Source: Caulobacter segnis (lineage in GTDB: Bacteria; Pseudomonadota; Alphaproteobacteria; Caulobacterales; Caulobacteraceae). From it: DNA of 64,000 nt. The notes beneath the pieces were generated by a model, which was not told the origin of the DNA, did not search any database, and saw only the letters and a list, made by a program, of their open reading frames with translations. The stretch is from NCBI RefSeq assembly GCF_023935105.1, contig NZ_CP096040.1, positions 124,001 through 188,000 of the forward strand, read 5' to 3'. A program made the translations under genes and the position numbers. Below, piece after piece: positions 34,366 to 42,490 of the stretch (the first letter of the stretch is position 1; each line of letters opens with the position of its first letter).

Positions 34366-35358
34366 ATGCAGACCAAACCCAGTGTCATCCCGGCGGATAC
34401 GTCGCTGCCGTCGCTCGCGAACATGAAGGCCGACGAGACCATGCTCGGACACTTTCTGGATTGGCTGGGCGGCCTGGCGGTGAACCTGGTGGTCGCGGCC
34501 TTGACCTTGGCGGTGACCTTCTGGGTCGCCGGCTGGGCCGCGCGGTTCATGCGCCGGACGCTCAGCCGCGTCCACCGCAGCAATCCCGATCCGACCCTGG
34601 AGAGCTTCGCCGCCTCCTTGGCCCGCTACGCCGTGGTCGCCGTCGGCCTCGTGGCGGTGCTGCAGACCTTGGGCGTGCAGGCCACCTCGATCATCGCGGT
34701 GCTGGGCGCGGCCTCTCTGGCCATCGGCCTGGCCCTGCAAGGCGCGCTCTCGAACGTGGCGGCCGGCGTGATGATCCTGCTGTTCAGGCCCTACAAGGTC
34801 GGTGACGTCATCGAGACCGCGACCCGCCAGGGCACCGTCAAGTCGCTGGACCTTCTGTTCACCGAGATCGCCACCCCCGACAACGTCAAGGTGATGATCC
34901 CCAACAGCAAGGTGTTCGGGGACGTGATCCTGAACTACTCGTCCCACCGCAACCGGCGCGTGGACGTGCTGTTCAAGGTCCCGTTGAAGACCGACCTGGT
35001 GGCGGCGCTGAAGCGCCTGCGCGAGCGGGCCGAGAACGACCCGCGCATCCGCAAGGATCCGGCTCCGATGATCGAGGTCACCGACCTGTCGGAAGTCTTC
35101 GCCCAGGCCGCGATCCGCGTCTGGGTGGCGGCGGCCGATTTCGGACCGGTGAAGACCGACCTGATGCTGTCGGCGCATCTGCTGGCCGAGGATCCGGCGC
35201 GGGACGACCTGCCGCCGCCGCGCCCGACCAAGGCCAAGGACCCCTCGCCGGCCATGCCGGGCGAGGGCGAGCACCATCATCTGCTCAGCCTGATAAAGCC
35301 GCGTCGAGGTCGGAAATCAGGTCCCGGCAAGACTCAATCCCCACCGAAAGCCGGATGA
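34366..35358 (+). CDS. MscS-family mechanosensitive ion channel
   Basis: A small-conductance mechanosensitive channel, 330 residues, that should release solutes on hypo-osmotic shock. Three N-terminal membrane spans lie at about residues 30-125; the pore helix IIAVLGAASLAIGLALQGALSNVAAGVMIL is clear. The beta domain follows (RPYKVGDVIE, IPNSKVFGDVILNYS), then an alpha/beta cytoplasmic part. ATG 34366 is chosen over 34324. The last 24 codons and stop run antisense through the 3' end of the transsulfuration gene, and the tail there (KPRRGRKSGPGKTQSPPKAG) looks non-conserved. Confidence 0.93.
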   Translation: MQTKPSVIPADTSLPSLANMKADETMLGHFLDWLGGLAVNLVVAALTLAVTFWVAGWAARFMRRTLSRVHRSNPDPTLESFAASLARYAVVAVGLVAVLQTLGVQATSIIAVLGAASLAIGLALQGALSNVAAGVMILLFRPYKVGDVIETATRQGTVKSLDLLFTEIATPDNVKVMIPNSKVFGDVILNYSSHRNRRVDVLFKVPLKTDLVAALKRLRERAENDPRIRKDPAPMIEVTDLSEVFAQAAIRVWVAAADFGPVKTDLMLSAHLLAEDPARDDLPPPRPTKAKDPSPAMPGEGEHHHLLSLIKPRRGRKSGPGKTQSPPKAG

Positions 35359-36460
35359 GGCCGTCCGAAATCCCCAAAGCCGCGCGCTGATCGGCGGGGA
35401 TCGAGGCGTGGGTCATGATCGCCGGATGCTCGATCAGGCTCTCGACCCCACCCAAGCTCTCGGCCAGCGTGAACAGGCGCGTGCGTTCCAGCATCTTGCG
35501 GGCGGGCGCCAGACCGCCCTTCACGTCGGCCGAAATGATGCCGCCGAAGCCGCCGACCATCTGGCGCTTGGCCAGATCGTGCTGGGGATGGCTCTCCAAG
35601 CCTGGATAGATGATGCGCTCGATGGCCGGATGCCTTTCCAGCCAGCGGGCGATCTCCAGGGCGCTTTCGCAGGCGCGCTGCATGCGCAGGGCCAGGGTCT
35701 TGACCCCGCGCAGCGCCAGGAAGCTGTCGAACGGCCCCAGCACCCCGCCGACGGCGTTCTGCAGGAACTTCATCTGCTCGGCGAGGGCGGCGTTGTCGCC
35801 GACCACCGCCACGCCGGCGACCACGTCGGAGTGGCCGTTCAGGTACTTGGTGGCCGAGTGCATGACGACGTCGAAGCCCAGCTCCAGCGGCCGCTGGATA
35901 TAGGGGCTGGCGAAGGTGTTATCGGCGACGGTGATCAGGCCGCGCGCCTTGGCCAGGGCGGCGATGGCCGCCAGATCCGCCAGCCGCAGCATCGGGTTCG
36001 TCGGCGTCTCCACCCAGATCATCCGCGTCGCCGGGGTGATGGCCGCCTCGACGGCCGAAAGATCGGCCATGTCGACGAAGCTGAAGGTCAGCCCCGCCGA
36101 GCGCTTGCGCACCTTGTCGAACAACCGGAACGACCCGCCATAGAGATCGTCGCTGGCGATCACGTGCGCGCCGCTGTCCAGGGTCTCCAGGATCGTCGAG
36201 GCCGCCGCCAGGCCCGAGGCGAAGGCGAAGCCCGCCGTCCCGCTCTCCAGGTCGGCGATGCAGCGCTCGAAGGCGAAGCGGGTCGGGTTGTGGCTGCGGC
36301 TGTACTCGAAGCCCTTGTGCTCGCCAGGGCTGGCCTGGGCATAGGTCGAGGTGGCGTAGATCGGGACCATCACCGCGCCCGTGGTCGGGTCGGGATACTG
36401 GCCGCCGTGGATGGTCCGCGTGGCGAAGTCCAGGCGGTTCTTGCCGGGGGTGTCGGTCAT
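35285..36460 (-). CDS. Trans-sulfuration PLP enzyme (cystathionine gamma-lyase/gamma-synthase family)
   Basis: A 391-residue PLP enzyme of methionine-cysteine metabolism. The active-site segment DVVMHSATKYLNGHSDV holds the Schiff-base lysine, and SRSHNPTRFAFE and YGGSFRLFDKV are family motifs. The upstream cystathionine beta-synthase, eight bases away, suggests reverse transsulfuration, so gamma-lyase activity is the more likely reading; gamma-synthase cannot be excluded. The start is ATG 36460. Its 3' end overlaps the MscS gene by 74 bases on opposite strands. Confidence 0.93.
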   Translation of the reverse strand: MTDTPGKNRLDFATRTIHGGQYPDPTTGAVMVPIYATSTYAQASPGEHKGFEYSRSHNPTRFAFERCIADLESGTAGFAFASGLAAASTILETLDSGAHVIASDDLYGGSFRLFDKVRKRSAGLTFSFVDMADLSAVEAAITPATRMIWVETPTNPMLRLADLAAIAALAKARGLITVADNTFASPYIQRPLELGFDVVMHSATKYLNGHSDVVAGVAVVGDNAALAEQMKFLQNAVGGVLGPFDSFLALRGVKTLALRMQRACESALEIARWLERHPAIERIIYPGLESHPQHDLAKRQMVGGFGGIISADVKGGLAPARKMLERTRLFTLAESLGGVESLIEHPAIMTHASIPADQRAALGISDGLIRLSVGIESCRDLISDLDAALSG

Positions 36461-36468
36461 GCGGCTCC

Positions 36469-37863
36469 TTAAGCGCTGAGGCGCAGGTGGTTGATCAGAT
36501 CAACCCGGGTGATCACACCTAGGAACTCCTCGCCGTCGACAACAAGGGCCACCTCGTCGCGATCGAACACCTCGGGCAGGTCGTCGACCGATTGGTGGGC
36601 CTGCAGGGTCTTGACGTCGCGGGTCATGGCCTGGGCGACCGGCGTCTTGAACTTCAGGTCGCGATCATCGTCCTCGACCGCGGCCAGGATGTCGCTCTCG
36701 TCGAGGATGCCGACCAGCCGGCCATGGTCGACGACCGGCAGCTGGCTGATGTCGGACGAGCGCATGCGGTTGTAGGCGGTCAGCAGGGTGTCCTCGGGGC
36801 CGATGGCGATGACCCCGCCCTCGGCGTAGCGCTTGGCGATCAGGTCGCGCAGGTCCCCGTGCATCTCGCGCCCGTCGAAGCCGTGCGCGGCCAGCCACAG
36901 GTCGTTGAACATCTTGGTCAGGTACTTCGAGCCCGTGTCGCAGACCAAGGTCACCACCCGCCGTGGCGCGGTCTGCTCGCGGCAATAGCGCAGCGCCGCC
37001 GCCAGCAGGCAGCCCGAGGACGAGCCGGCCAGGATGCCCTCCTTGCGCAGCAGCTCGCGAGCCGTGCCGACGCTCTCGCGATCGCTGATCGAATAGGCCT
37101 TGGACACCAGGTCCATCTGGGCGTTAGCGGGAATGAAGTCCTCGCCGATGCCCTCGACGATCCAGCTGCCCGCCTCGCCGAAGGTCCTGGTCTCGACATA
37201 GTCGCGCAGGATCGAGCCTTCGGGATCGGCCAGCACCATCTTCGTCTTGGAGGAGTTCGCCTTCATGTAGCGGCCGACGCCGGTGAGGGTGCCGCCCGAA
37301 CCAACGCCGACGACGATGGCGTCGATGTCGCCGTTCATCTGGGCCAGCAGCTCGGGGCCGGTCGTCGTTTCGTGGGCCAGGGGGTTGGCCGGGTTCTCGA
37401 ACTGGTTGGCGTACAGCGCGCCGGGGATCGACTGGGCCAGACTCTGGGCCATGTCCTGGTAGTATTCGGGATGACCCTTGCCGACGTCGCTGCGGGTCAG
37501 GCGCACGTCCACGCCCATGGCCCGCAGGTGCAGGATCTTCTCCCGCGCCATCTTGTCGGGGACGATCAGGATCAGCTTGTAGCCCTTCAGCGTGGCGACC
37601 TGGGCCAGGCCAAGGCCCGTATTGCCCGCTGTCGCCTCGATGATCGTGCCGCCGGGCTTGAGGCGACCGTCGGCCTCGGCCGCCTCGATCATCGCGCGGG
37701 CCACCCGATCCTTGATCGAGCCGCCGGGGTTCTGGTTTTCTAGCTTGAGGAAGAGCCGGCAGAGGCCGGTGTCGAGATTCTTCACCTCTACCATCGGGGT
37801 GCGGCCGATCAGGTCGAGTGCGGAACCGGCAATGCCGGGAAGTCCGGATTTGAGGTCGTTCAT
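36469..37863 (-). CDS. Cystathionine beta-synthase
   Basis: Joins homocysteine and serine to form cystathionine, the first step of reverse transsulfuration. The 464-residue protein has the PLP lysine in NPGGSIKDRVARAMIE, the substrate loop EATAGNTGLGLAQ and the phosphate-cup VGSGGTLTGVGRY. A pair of CBS domains fills roughly residues 335-464 (AYNRMRSSDISQLPVVDHGR and later VVDGEEFLGVITRVDL) and may sense an adenosyl ligand. It starts at ATG 37863, and the gamma-lyase-type gene follows immediately. A perfect palindrome 18 bases before the start is a likely operator. Confidence 0.94.
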   Translation of the reverse strand: MNDLKSGLPGIAGSALDLIGRTPMVEVKNLDTGLCRLFLKLENQNPGGSIKDRVARAMIEAAEADGRLKPGGTIIEATAGNTGLGLAQVATLKGYKLILIVPDKMAREKILHLRAMGVDVRLTRSDVGKGHPEYYQDMAQSLAQSIPGALYANQFENPANPLAHETTTGPELLAQMNGDIDAIVVGVGSGGTLTGVGRYMKANSSKTKMVLADPEGSILRDYVETRTFGEAGSWIVEGIGEDFIPANAQMDLVSKAYSISDRESVGTARELLRKEGILAGSSSGCLLAAALRYCREQTAPRRVVTLVCDTGSKYLTKMFNDLWLAAHGFDGREMHGDLRDLIAKRYAEGGVIAIGPEDTLLTAYNRMRSSDISQLPVVDHGRLVGILDESDILAAVEDDDRDLKFKTPVAQAMTRDVKTLQAHQSVDDLPEVFDRDEVALVVDGEEFLGVITRVDLINHLRLSA

Positions 37864-37881
37864 GGCGCAGCTCCGCCGCCG

Positions 37882-37898
37882 GGTGAAACGATTTCACC
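37882..37898. promoter_or_regulatory. Palindrome upstream of cystathionine beta-synthase
   Basis: GGTGAAA CGA TTTCACC is a perfect 7-bp inverted repeat with a three-base centre. It lies 18 bases before the cystathionine beta-synthase start and about 100 bases before the divergent MarR gene. It is a good size for a dimeric repressor site; the MarR neighbour is one candidate. Confidence 0.5.
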
Positions 37899-38001
37899 TA
37901 GGTAGGTACGGTTCGCGCAAGAAAGAAAGGCCGTTGGCGCGCTTATCTTGGATGGATCGTTCGGGATTTACGAAGGATCGGCCTGCTCATAGCGTCGCTT
38001 C

Positions 38002-38436
38002 ATGACCGACGCCTTTGCCGCCGAATTCGAAGACCTGTTCCGGGCGACCTACCGGGCCGCGGTCAGGCGCGTACGCGACAAGCGCGAGCGGCTGTCGCCC
38101 GAGACCACGACTCTGCTGGACCATCTGGCCGCGGCCGGTCCGCTGACCGCCGGCGAACTCTCCCGCTGCCTCGACCGTGCCCCCAGCACCCTGACCGAGA
38201 TGGTCGATCACCTGGTCGACAAGGGCCTGCTGACCCGCGACCGTGATCCGGCCGACGCCCGCCGCAGCCTGATCTGGCTGACCGACACCGGCCAGGCCGC
38301 CCTGCTGGAAAGCCGGAACGTGCTGGACCTCGACATCCTGGCCGCCGCCGGCGCGGGCCTCGCACCGGAACAGCGCCAGGCCCTCATCGATCACTTCCGG
38401 GCCTTCGTCGCCCACCTGAAAGGAACCCGCCCATGA
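38002..38436 (+). CDS. MarR family transcriptional regulator
   Basis: A 144-residue winged-helix regulator. The DNA-binding part is visible as GELSRCLDRAPSTLTEMVDHLVDKGLL (recognition helix) followed by the wing DRDPADARRSLIWLTDTG, the standard MarR pattern. The helical ends that form the dimer interface flank it. The ligand is unknown. Its TGA overlaps the ATG of the zinc-ribbon gene (ATGA), so the two are translationally coupled. It is divergent from cystathionine beta-synthase and may bind the palindrome between them. Confidence 0.92.
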   Translation: MTDAFAAEFEDLFRATYRAAVRRVRDKRERLSPETTTLLDHLAAAGPLTAGELSRCLDRAPSTLTEMVDHLVDKGLLTRDRDPADARRSLIWLTDTGQAALLESRNVLDLDILAAAGAGLAPEQRQALIDHFRAFVAHLKGTRP

Positions 38437-38663
38437 GCCACAACTGCGAAAGCTGCGGCATGCCGATCGAGACCGGTTCCTACTGCCAGCACTGCGTCGA
38501 CGAGGCTGGCGTACTGCAGGACTTCCCCACCCGCTTCGAGCGGATGGTGCAATGGCAGGAGCGGCGCGGCAGCCCGCGCGCCCAGGCCGAGCAGGAAACC
38601 ATCGCCTACATGTCGAAAATGCCCGCGTGGAAGGACCACCCGGAGGTGCTGGCCCGCCTCTAG
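38433..38663 (+). CDS. Small zinc-ribbon protein
   Basis: A 76-residue protein with a compact zinc ribbon at the N-terminus: CESCGMPIETGSYCQHCVDE gives two CxxC pairs 12-13 residues apart. The rest is helical and polar. It matches small zinc-ribbon domain proteins found beside MarR regulators, whose function is unknown. It overlaps the MarR gene by four bases (ATGA), so a joint function is likely. Its TAG shares CTAG with the stop of the convergent hypothetical gene. Confidence 0.85.
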   Translation: MSHNCESCGMPIETGSYCQHCVDEAGVLQDFPTRFERMVQWQERRGSPRAQAEQETIAYMSKMPAWKDHPEVLARL

Positions 38664-38893
38664 GCCGTACCGAGTGTGCCCCGCTGGTTTAGCCACTCCG
38701 TGGCGAACTTCTTCGACAGGCACACGTCCTCGAACACCACCCGGCGCAGCTGACCCAGCAGCTCGGGCGTGTCGTGGATAATCACGAAGGGGAAGCCGTT
38801 GGCCGAAAGGAATCCGTGGAGGAATCGCGAAAAGCGGTCGGCCTCTTCGGGGCCGGCCAAGCGGACTTCGGTTTCGGCGGCAGTGGGAACCAT
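38660..38893 (-). CDS. Hypothetical protein
   Basis: I do not recognise this 77-residue protein. From ATG 38893 (MVPTAAETEVRLAGPEEADR) there is an AGAGGG ribosome-binding site about eight bases upstream; another in-frame start at 38920 is possible. The sequence looks like one small alpha/beta domain (FPFVIIHDTPELLGQLRRVVF) with no signal peptide, membrane span or cysteine pair. Support comes from the good ribosome-binding site and from its stop overlapping the zinc-ribbon stop in CTAG, as at two other convergent gene pairs here. Confidence 0.6.
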   Translation of the reverse strand: MVPTAAETEVRLAGPEEADRFSRFLHGFLSANGFPFVIIHDTPELLGQLRRVVFEDVCLSKKFATEWLNQRGTLGTA

Positions 38894-38990
38894 GAGCGTG
38901 GCCCTCTGTGGACGGACCAAGCCTTAACGCATGAACTCGCATTTGCGAACCAGCTTCGCCACTGCGAAATAAACTGTGATCACTTGTTCG

Positions 38991-39022
38991 GCTCCCGGGC
39001 GAGCCATGGCCCGCCCGGGAGC
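38991..39022 (-). terminator. Hairpin downstream of transaldolase
   Basis: GCTCCCGGGCG pairs with CGCCCGGGAGC across a ten-base loop that contains GCCATGGC and can itself pair. It begins nine bases beyond the transaldolase stop. No T-run follows. Confidence 0.7.
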
Positions 39023-39031
39023 AGCGGATGC

Positions 39032-39685
39032 CTAGAGGATGGACTGGCCGGTCGAGGCCCAGTCCTTCAGGAACTGTTCCAGGCCCTTGTCGGTCAGCGG
39101 GTGCTTGTAGAGGTCGCTGAACACGGCCGGCGGGATGGTGACGACATCAGCGCCGACGATGGCGGCTTCCTTGACGTGGGCGGCGTTGCGCACCGAGGCC
39201 GCCAGGATCTCGGTCTCGTAGCCGTAGTTGTCGTAGATCGTCCGGATGTCGCGGATCAGGTCCATGCCGTCGAAGCCGTAGTCATCCAGGCGGCCGATGA
39301 ACGGCGAGACGAAGGTCGCGCCGGCCTTGGCGGCCAGCAGCGCCTGGGTCGGCGAGAAGCACAGGGTGACGTTGGTCTTGATCTCTTCGTCGGCGAAGGC
39401 GGCGCAGGCGATCAGGCCGTCACGGGTCAGCGGGATCTTCACCACCACGTTCGGGGCGATGGCGGCCAGCTTCTTGCCTTCGGCGATCATGGCGTCGGCC
39501 GTGGTGGCGGCAACCTCGGCGCTGATCGGACCGGGGACGATGTCGCAGATCTCGGCGATCACTTCCAGCATCGGACGGCCCGACTTGGCGATCAGGGTCG
39601 GGTTGGTCGTGACGCCGTCGATCAGGCCGGTCGTGGCCAGGTCGGCGATGACCTTGGTGTCGGTGCTGTCGAGGAAGATCTGCAT
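39032..39685 (-). CDS. Transaldolase (small, TalC/FSA-type)
   Basis: Moves a dihydroxyacetone unit between sugar phosphates in the non-oxidative pentose phosphate pathway. From ATG 39685 the protein has 217 residues, the short form of the family. [29 protein letters not shown] and [12 protein letters not shown], which holds the Schiff-base lysine, are diagnostic, as is [14 protein letters not shown]. An upstream open frame in the same register belongs to rfbD antisense noise. Fructose-6-phosphate aldolase activity is an alternative. Transketolase is encoded 6.4 kb away. Confidence 0.94.
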   Translation of the reverse strand: MQIFLDSTDTKVIADLATTGLIDGVTTNPTLIAKSGRPMLEVIAEICDIVPGPISAEVAATTADAMIAEGKKLAAIAPNVVVKIPLTRDGLIACAAFADEEIKTNVTLCFSPTQALLAAKAGATFVSPFIGRLDDYGFDGMDLIRDIRTIYDNYGYETEILAASVRNAAHVKEAAIVGADVVTIPPAVFSDLYKHPLTDKGLEQFLKDWASTGQSIL

Positions 39686-39756
39686 GGTCGCTCGCGCTGG
39701 ATTTTCTGGAAAAGTTGGGCCTGGGTTTATCCCGCCGGGCCCGGCCGCGCCAGCAT

Positions 39757-40638
39757 TTAGGCCTGAAATCCAGTCGCCACGAGCTGATCGGCCGTGCGTT
39801 CGACCGCCGTGCGCCAAGGCTCGGGCATGAAACCGAACGCCCGCTGAAGCTTGCCCGTGTCGAGGGGAGAGCGGGGCGGACGCGGCGCGGGCTCGGCGAA
39901 CGCCGCCTGTGTGGTAGGTTCGACCCTCGCCCGGGTCAGCGGATCGCGGTCGATCGCGGCCTTGGCGAAGTCGAAGCGGCTGGTCTCGCCGGCGTTGGCG
40001 AAGTGGAACAGGCCGAACACGGGATCGCCGGTGGGCGCGGCGGCCCAGCGCGGCGCGGTCGCGACCAGGAACGCGGCCAGGGCCTCGCCGTCGGTCGGCG
40101 ATCCGAACTGGTCGGCCACCACCTTCAGCACCTCGCGCTCGCGGGCCAGGTGCAGCATGAAGCTCACATAGTTGCGGCCGTAGCGGGAGAAGACCCACGA
40201 GATTCGCAGGACCGCCGTGCGCGGATGAGCCAGTACGGCCTGCTCGCCGGCCAGCTTCGAGCGGCCATAGACATTGATCGGTCGGGCCGTGTCGGTCTCG
40301 ACATAGGGCCGGTCGGTCAGGCCGTCGAACACCGCGTCGGTCGACAGATGCACGAACGGCAAGTCGCGCTCGGCGCAGGTTTTCGCCATCTCGCCCGGCG
40401 CGATCGCATTGACGGCGAAGGCCTCGTCCGGCCGCGCCTCGGCCGGGTCGACCTGGGTGAAGGCGGCGGTGTTGAGAACCAGGTCGCAGTCGGCGGCCAG
40501 GATCGCGGCGCGGATCGCCTCGGGATCTTGCAGGTCGCAGTCGGCGCGGGAGAGAGCCATCACCTCGGCGCGCCCTTGGGCGCTGGCCTGGACGGCGGTG
40601 GCGACCTGGCCGGTCCTGCCGAACTGCAGGATCCTCAT
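39757..40638 (-). CDS. rfbD: dTDP-4-dehydrorhamnose reductase
   Basis: Makes dTDP-L-rhamnose from the 4-keto precursor using NAD(P)H, for surface polysaccharide. The 293-residue extended SDR has [17 protein letters not shown], a variant of the Rossmann glycine motif, and the catalytic [22 protein letters not shown] and [16 protein letters not shown] match RfbD closely. The other rhamnose genes (rfbA, rfbB, rfbC) are not in the window. It starts at ATG 40638, 11 bases after the HAD phosphatase gene on the same strand. Confidence 0.92.
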   Translation of the reverse strand: MRILQFGRTGQVATAVQASAQGRAEVMALSRADCDLQDPEAIRAAILAADCDLVLNTAAFTQVDPAEARPDEAFAVNAIAPGEMAKTCAERDLPFVHLSTDAVFDGLTDRPYVETDTARPINVYGRSKLAGEQAVLAHPRTAVLRISWVFSRYGRNYVSFMLHLAREREVLKVVADQFGSPTDGEALAAFLVATAPRWAAAPTGDPVFGLFHFANAGETSRFDFAKAAIDRDPLTRARVEPTTQAAFAEPAPRPPRSPLDTGKLQRAFGFMPEPWRTAVERTADQLVATGFQA

Positions 40639-40649
40639 TCAGCCCATCT

Positions 40650-41195
40650 TCACTTGAGGGCCGGGACGCGATCACCCAGCACCTGGGCGACGAAGGCCCG
40701 CAGGTTGCCGCCCTTGAACAGATAGCCTGGCATGCCGGCGCGGTTGCCGGCCTCCACGTCGATGTGGCGGTCGCCGATGATCACCGCTTCCTCGGGCTTG
40801 AGGTTCCATTCGGCCAGGCCGCGCAGGACCATGCCGGGATTGGGCTTGCGATCGGGGTGGTCGGCGACGCGATAGGCCTCGACGATCGCCGTCTCATGGA
40901 AGGGCGAGTAGTAGAAGGCGTTGATCTGCCCTCCCAGCTCGGCCAGCTGGTCTTGCATGGCGTCGTGGAACCGGTCCATCGCCGCCTCGTCGAAATAGCC
41001 GCGGCCAATCCCCGACTGGTTGGTGACGACCAGGACCTTCAGTCCCGCCTTGGTCATCGCCGCCACCGCCTCGCGAGCGCCGTCGATCCACTCCAGCCGG
41101 GCCGGATCGAAAACATAGCCATGGTCTATGTTCAGGACGCCGTCCCGGTCCAGGAACACGGCCTTCAAGGGCGAAGCAACGGACGTGTCGATCAT
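40650..41195 (-). CDS. HAD-IIIA phosphatase, probable D-glycero-D-manno-heptose 1,7-bisphosphate 7-phosphatase
   Basis: A 181-residue HAD enzyme. Motif I is [15 protein letters not shown], motif [15 protein letters not shown], and motif [17 protein letters not shown], the pattern of histidinol-phosphate/GmhB phosphatases. It would supply heptose-1-phosphate for the second reaction of HldE encoded at 3756-5207. The zinc-loop cysteines usual in GmhB are replaced: the segment between motifs II and IV reads [22 protein letters not shown], with no cysteines. The start is ATG 41195. rfbD follows directly. Confidence 0.85.
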   Translation of the reverse strand: MIDTSVASPLKAVFLDRDGVLNIDHGYVFDPARLEWIDGAREAVAAMTKAGLKVLVVTNQSGIGRGYFDEAAMDRFHDAMQDQLAELGGQINAFYYSPFHETAIVEAYRVADHPDRKPNPGMVLRGLAEWNLKPEEAVIIGDRHIDVEAGNRAGMPGYLFKGGNLRAFVAQVLGDRVPALK

Positions 41196-41293
41196 GACTT
41201 GAGCACTACTCCGGGCGGCGCCGAATCGCCAGAGCGACATCTTGGCCTGGACACACGATACGCTCTAGAAGGAGGCGCTTCTGGGAGCCTTCG

Positions 41294-42460
41294 ATGACCA
41301 ACGCCTTCGCCGACGCCGCCCGCCTGCGCGACCGCCTCAAGACCTGGGCGACCGAGGCCGCCTATCCGCTGTGGTGGGACAAGGGCGCCGATCCGGCCGG
41401 CGGCTTCTTCGAGAAGCTCTCGCTGGAGGGCGATCCGGTCCAGGGCCCACGTCGGGGCCGGGTCCTGCCGCGCCAGATTTATTCGTATTCTGTCGCCGGC
41501 GATCTGGGCTGGAGCGGCCCCTGGCGGAAGGCCGTCGAGCACGGCCTGTCCTTCTATCTGTCGAACTATCGTCGCCCGGACGGTCTGTTCCGCGCCCTGG
41601 TCGGACCTGACGGCGCCAGCCTGGACGACTCGGCCGCCCTCTACGACCAGGCCTTCGCGATGTTCGCCGCCGCCGCCGTGGCGCGGGTCGCGCCGGAGCG
41701 CGCGGACGCGATGCGCGCCCTGGCGACCGAGGTCCGCGGCAAGCTGATCGCCACGCGCAAGCATCCCCAAGGCGGCTTCTACCTGACCGATCCGCCCAGC
41801 CCGCCGCAGGGCTCCAACGAGCACATGCACCTGCTGGAGGCCTGCCTGGCCTGGTCCGAGATCGACGCCGATCCGGTCTGGCGCGCCCTGGCCGACGAGA
41901 TCGCCGAGCTGACCTTGGCGAAGTTCATCCAGGCCGAGAGCGGCATGCTGCGCGAGTTCTTCGACCTGGACTGGAATCCCGCCTCCGGGCGCGAAGGCCG
42001 GATCTGCGAGCCGGGGCATCAGTTCGAATGGGGCTGGCTGCTGCTGCGCTGGGGCAAGCTCGCCGGCCGCGCCGACGCCACGGCCGCCGCCTTGCGGATG
42101 ATCGAGGCGGGCGAGACCCACGGGATCAATCTGGAGAACGGCGTGGCGATCAACGCCCTGCTCGACGACTTCTCGATCGACGACGCCAACGCCCGCCTGT
42201 GGCCGCAGACCGAACGGATCAAGGCCGCGGTCCTGGCCGCCGAGATCACCGGCGAGGACAAGTATTGGGCGATGGCGGCGGCCGGCGCGGAGGGCCTGAT
42301 GGCCTATCTGCGGACCCCGGTTCCGGGCGTCTGGCGCGACAAGATGCGGCCCGACGGCGACTTCATCGACGAGCCGGCGCCGGCCAGCTCGTTCTACCAC
42401 ATCCTCTGCGCGATCGTGGAGTTCGACCGGGCGGTCAGCGCGCATCCCGCCAAGGCGTGA
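41294..42460 (+). CDS. AGE-family sugar epimerase/isomerase
   Basis: A 388-residue (alpha/alpha)6-barrel enzyme of the N-acylglucosamine 2-epimerase family, which also includes mannose and mannose-6-phosphate isomerases. Typical segments are RQIYSYSVAGDLGW, DDSAALYDQAFAMFA, NEHMHLLEACLAWSE and GHQFEWGWLLLRWG. It is convergent with the mannose-1-phosphate guanylyltransferase gene, 30 bases away, so production or interconversion of mannose-6-phosphate is the most attractive role, by inference. ATG 41294 follows a GGGAG site. Confidence 0.9.
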   Translation: MTNAFADAARLRDRLKTWATEAAYPLWWDKGADPAGGFFEKLSLEGDPVQGPRRGRVLPRQIYSYSVAGDLGWSGPWRKAVEHGLSFYLSNYRRPDGLFRALVGPDGASLDDSAALYDQAFAMFAAAAVARVAPERADAMRALATEVRGKLIATRKHPQGGFYLTDPPSPPQGSNEHMHLLEACLAWSEIDADPVWRALADEIAELTLAKFIQAESGMLREFFDLDWNPASGREGRICEPGHQFEWGWLLLRWGKLAGRADATAAALRMIEAGETHGINLENGVAINALLDDFSIDDANARLWPQTERIKAAVLAAEITGEDKYWAMAAAGAEGLMAYLRTPVPGVWRDKMRPDGDFIDEPAPASSFYHILCAIVEFDRAVSAHPAKA

Positions 42461-42490
42461 ACGGTTTGATGGAATGCGCGCCGGCGAAAG

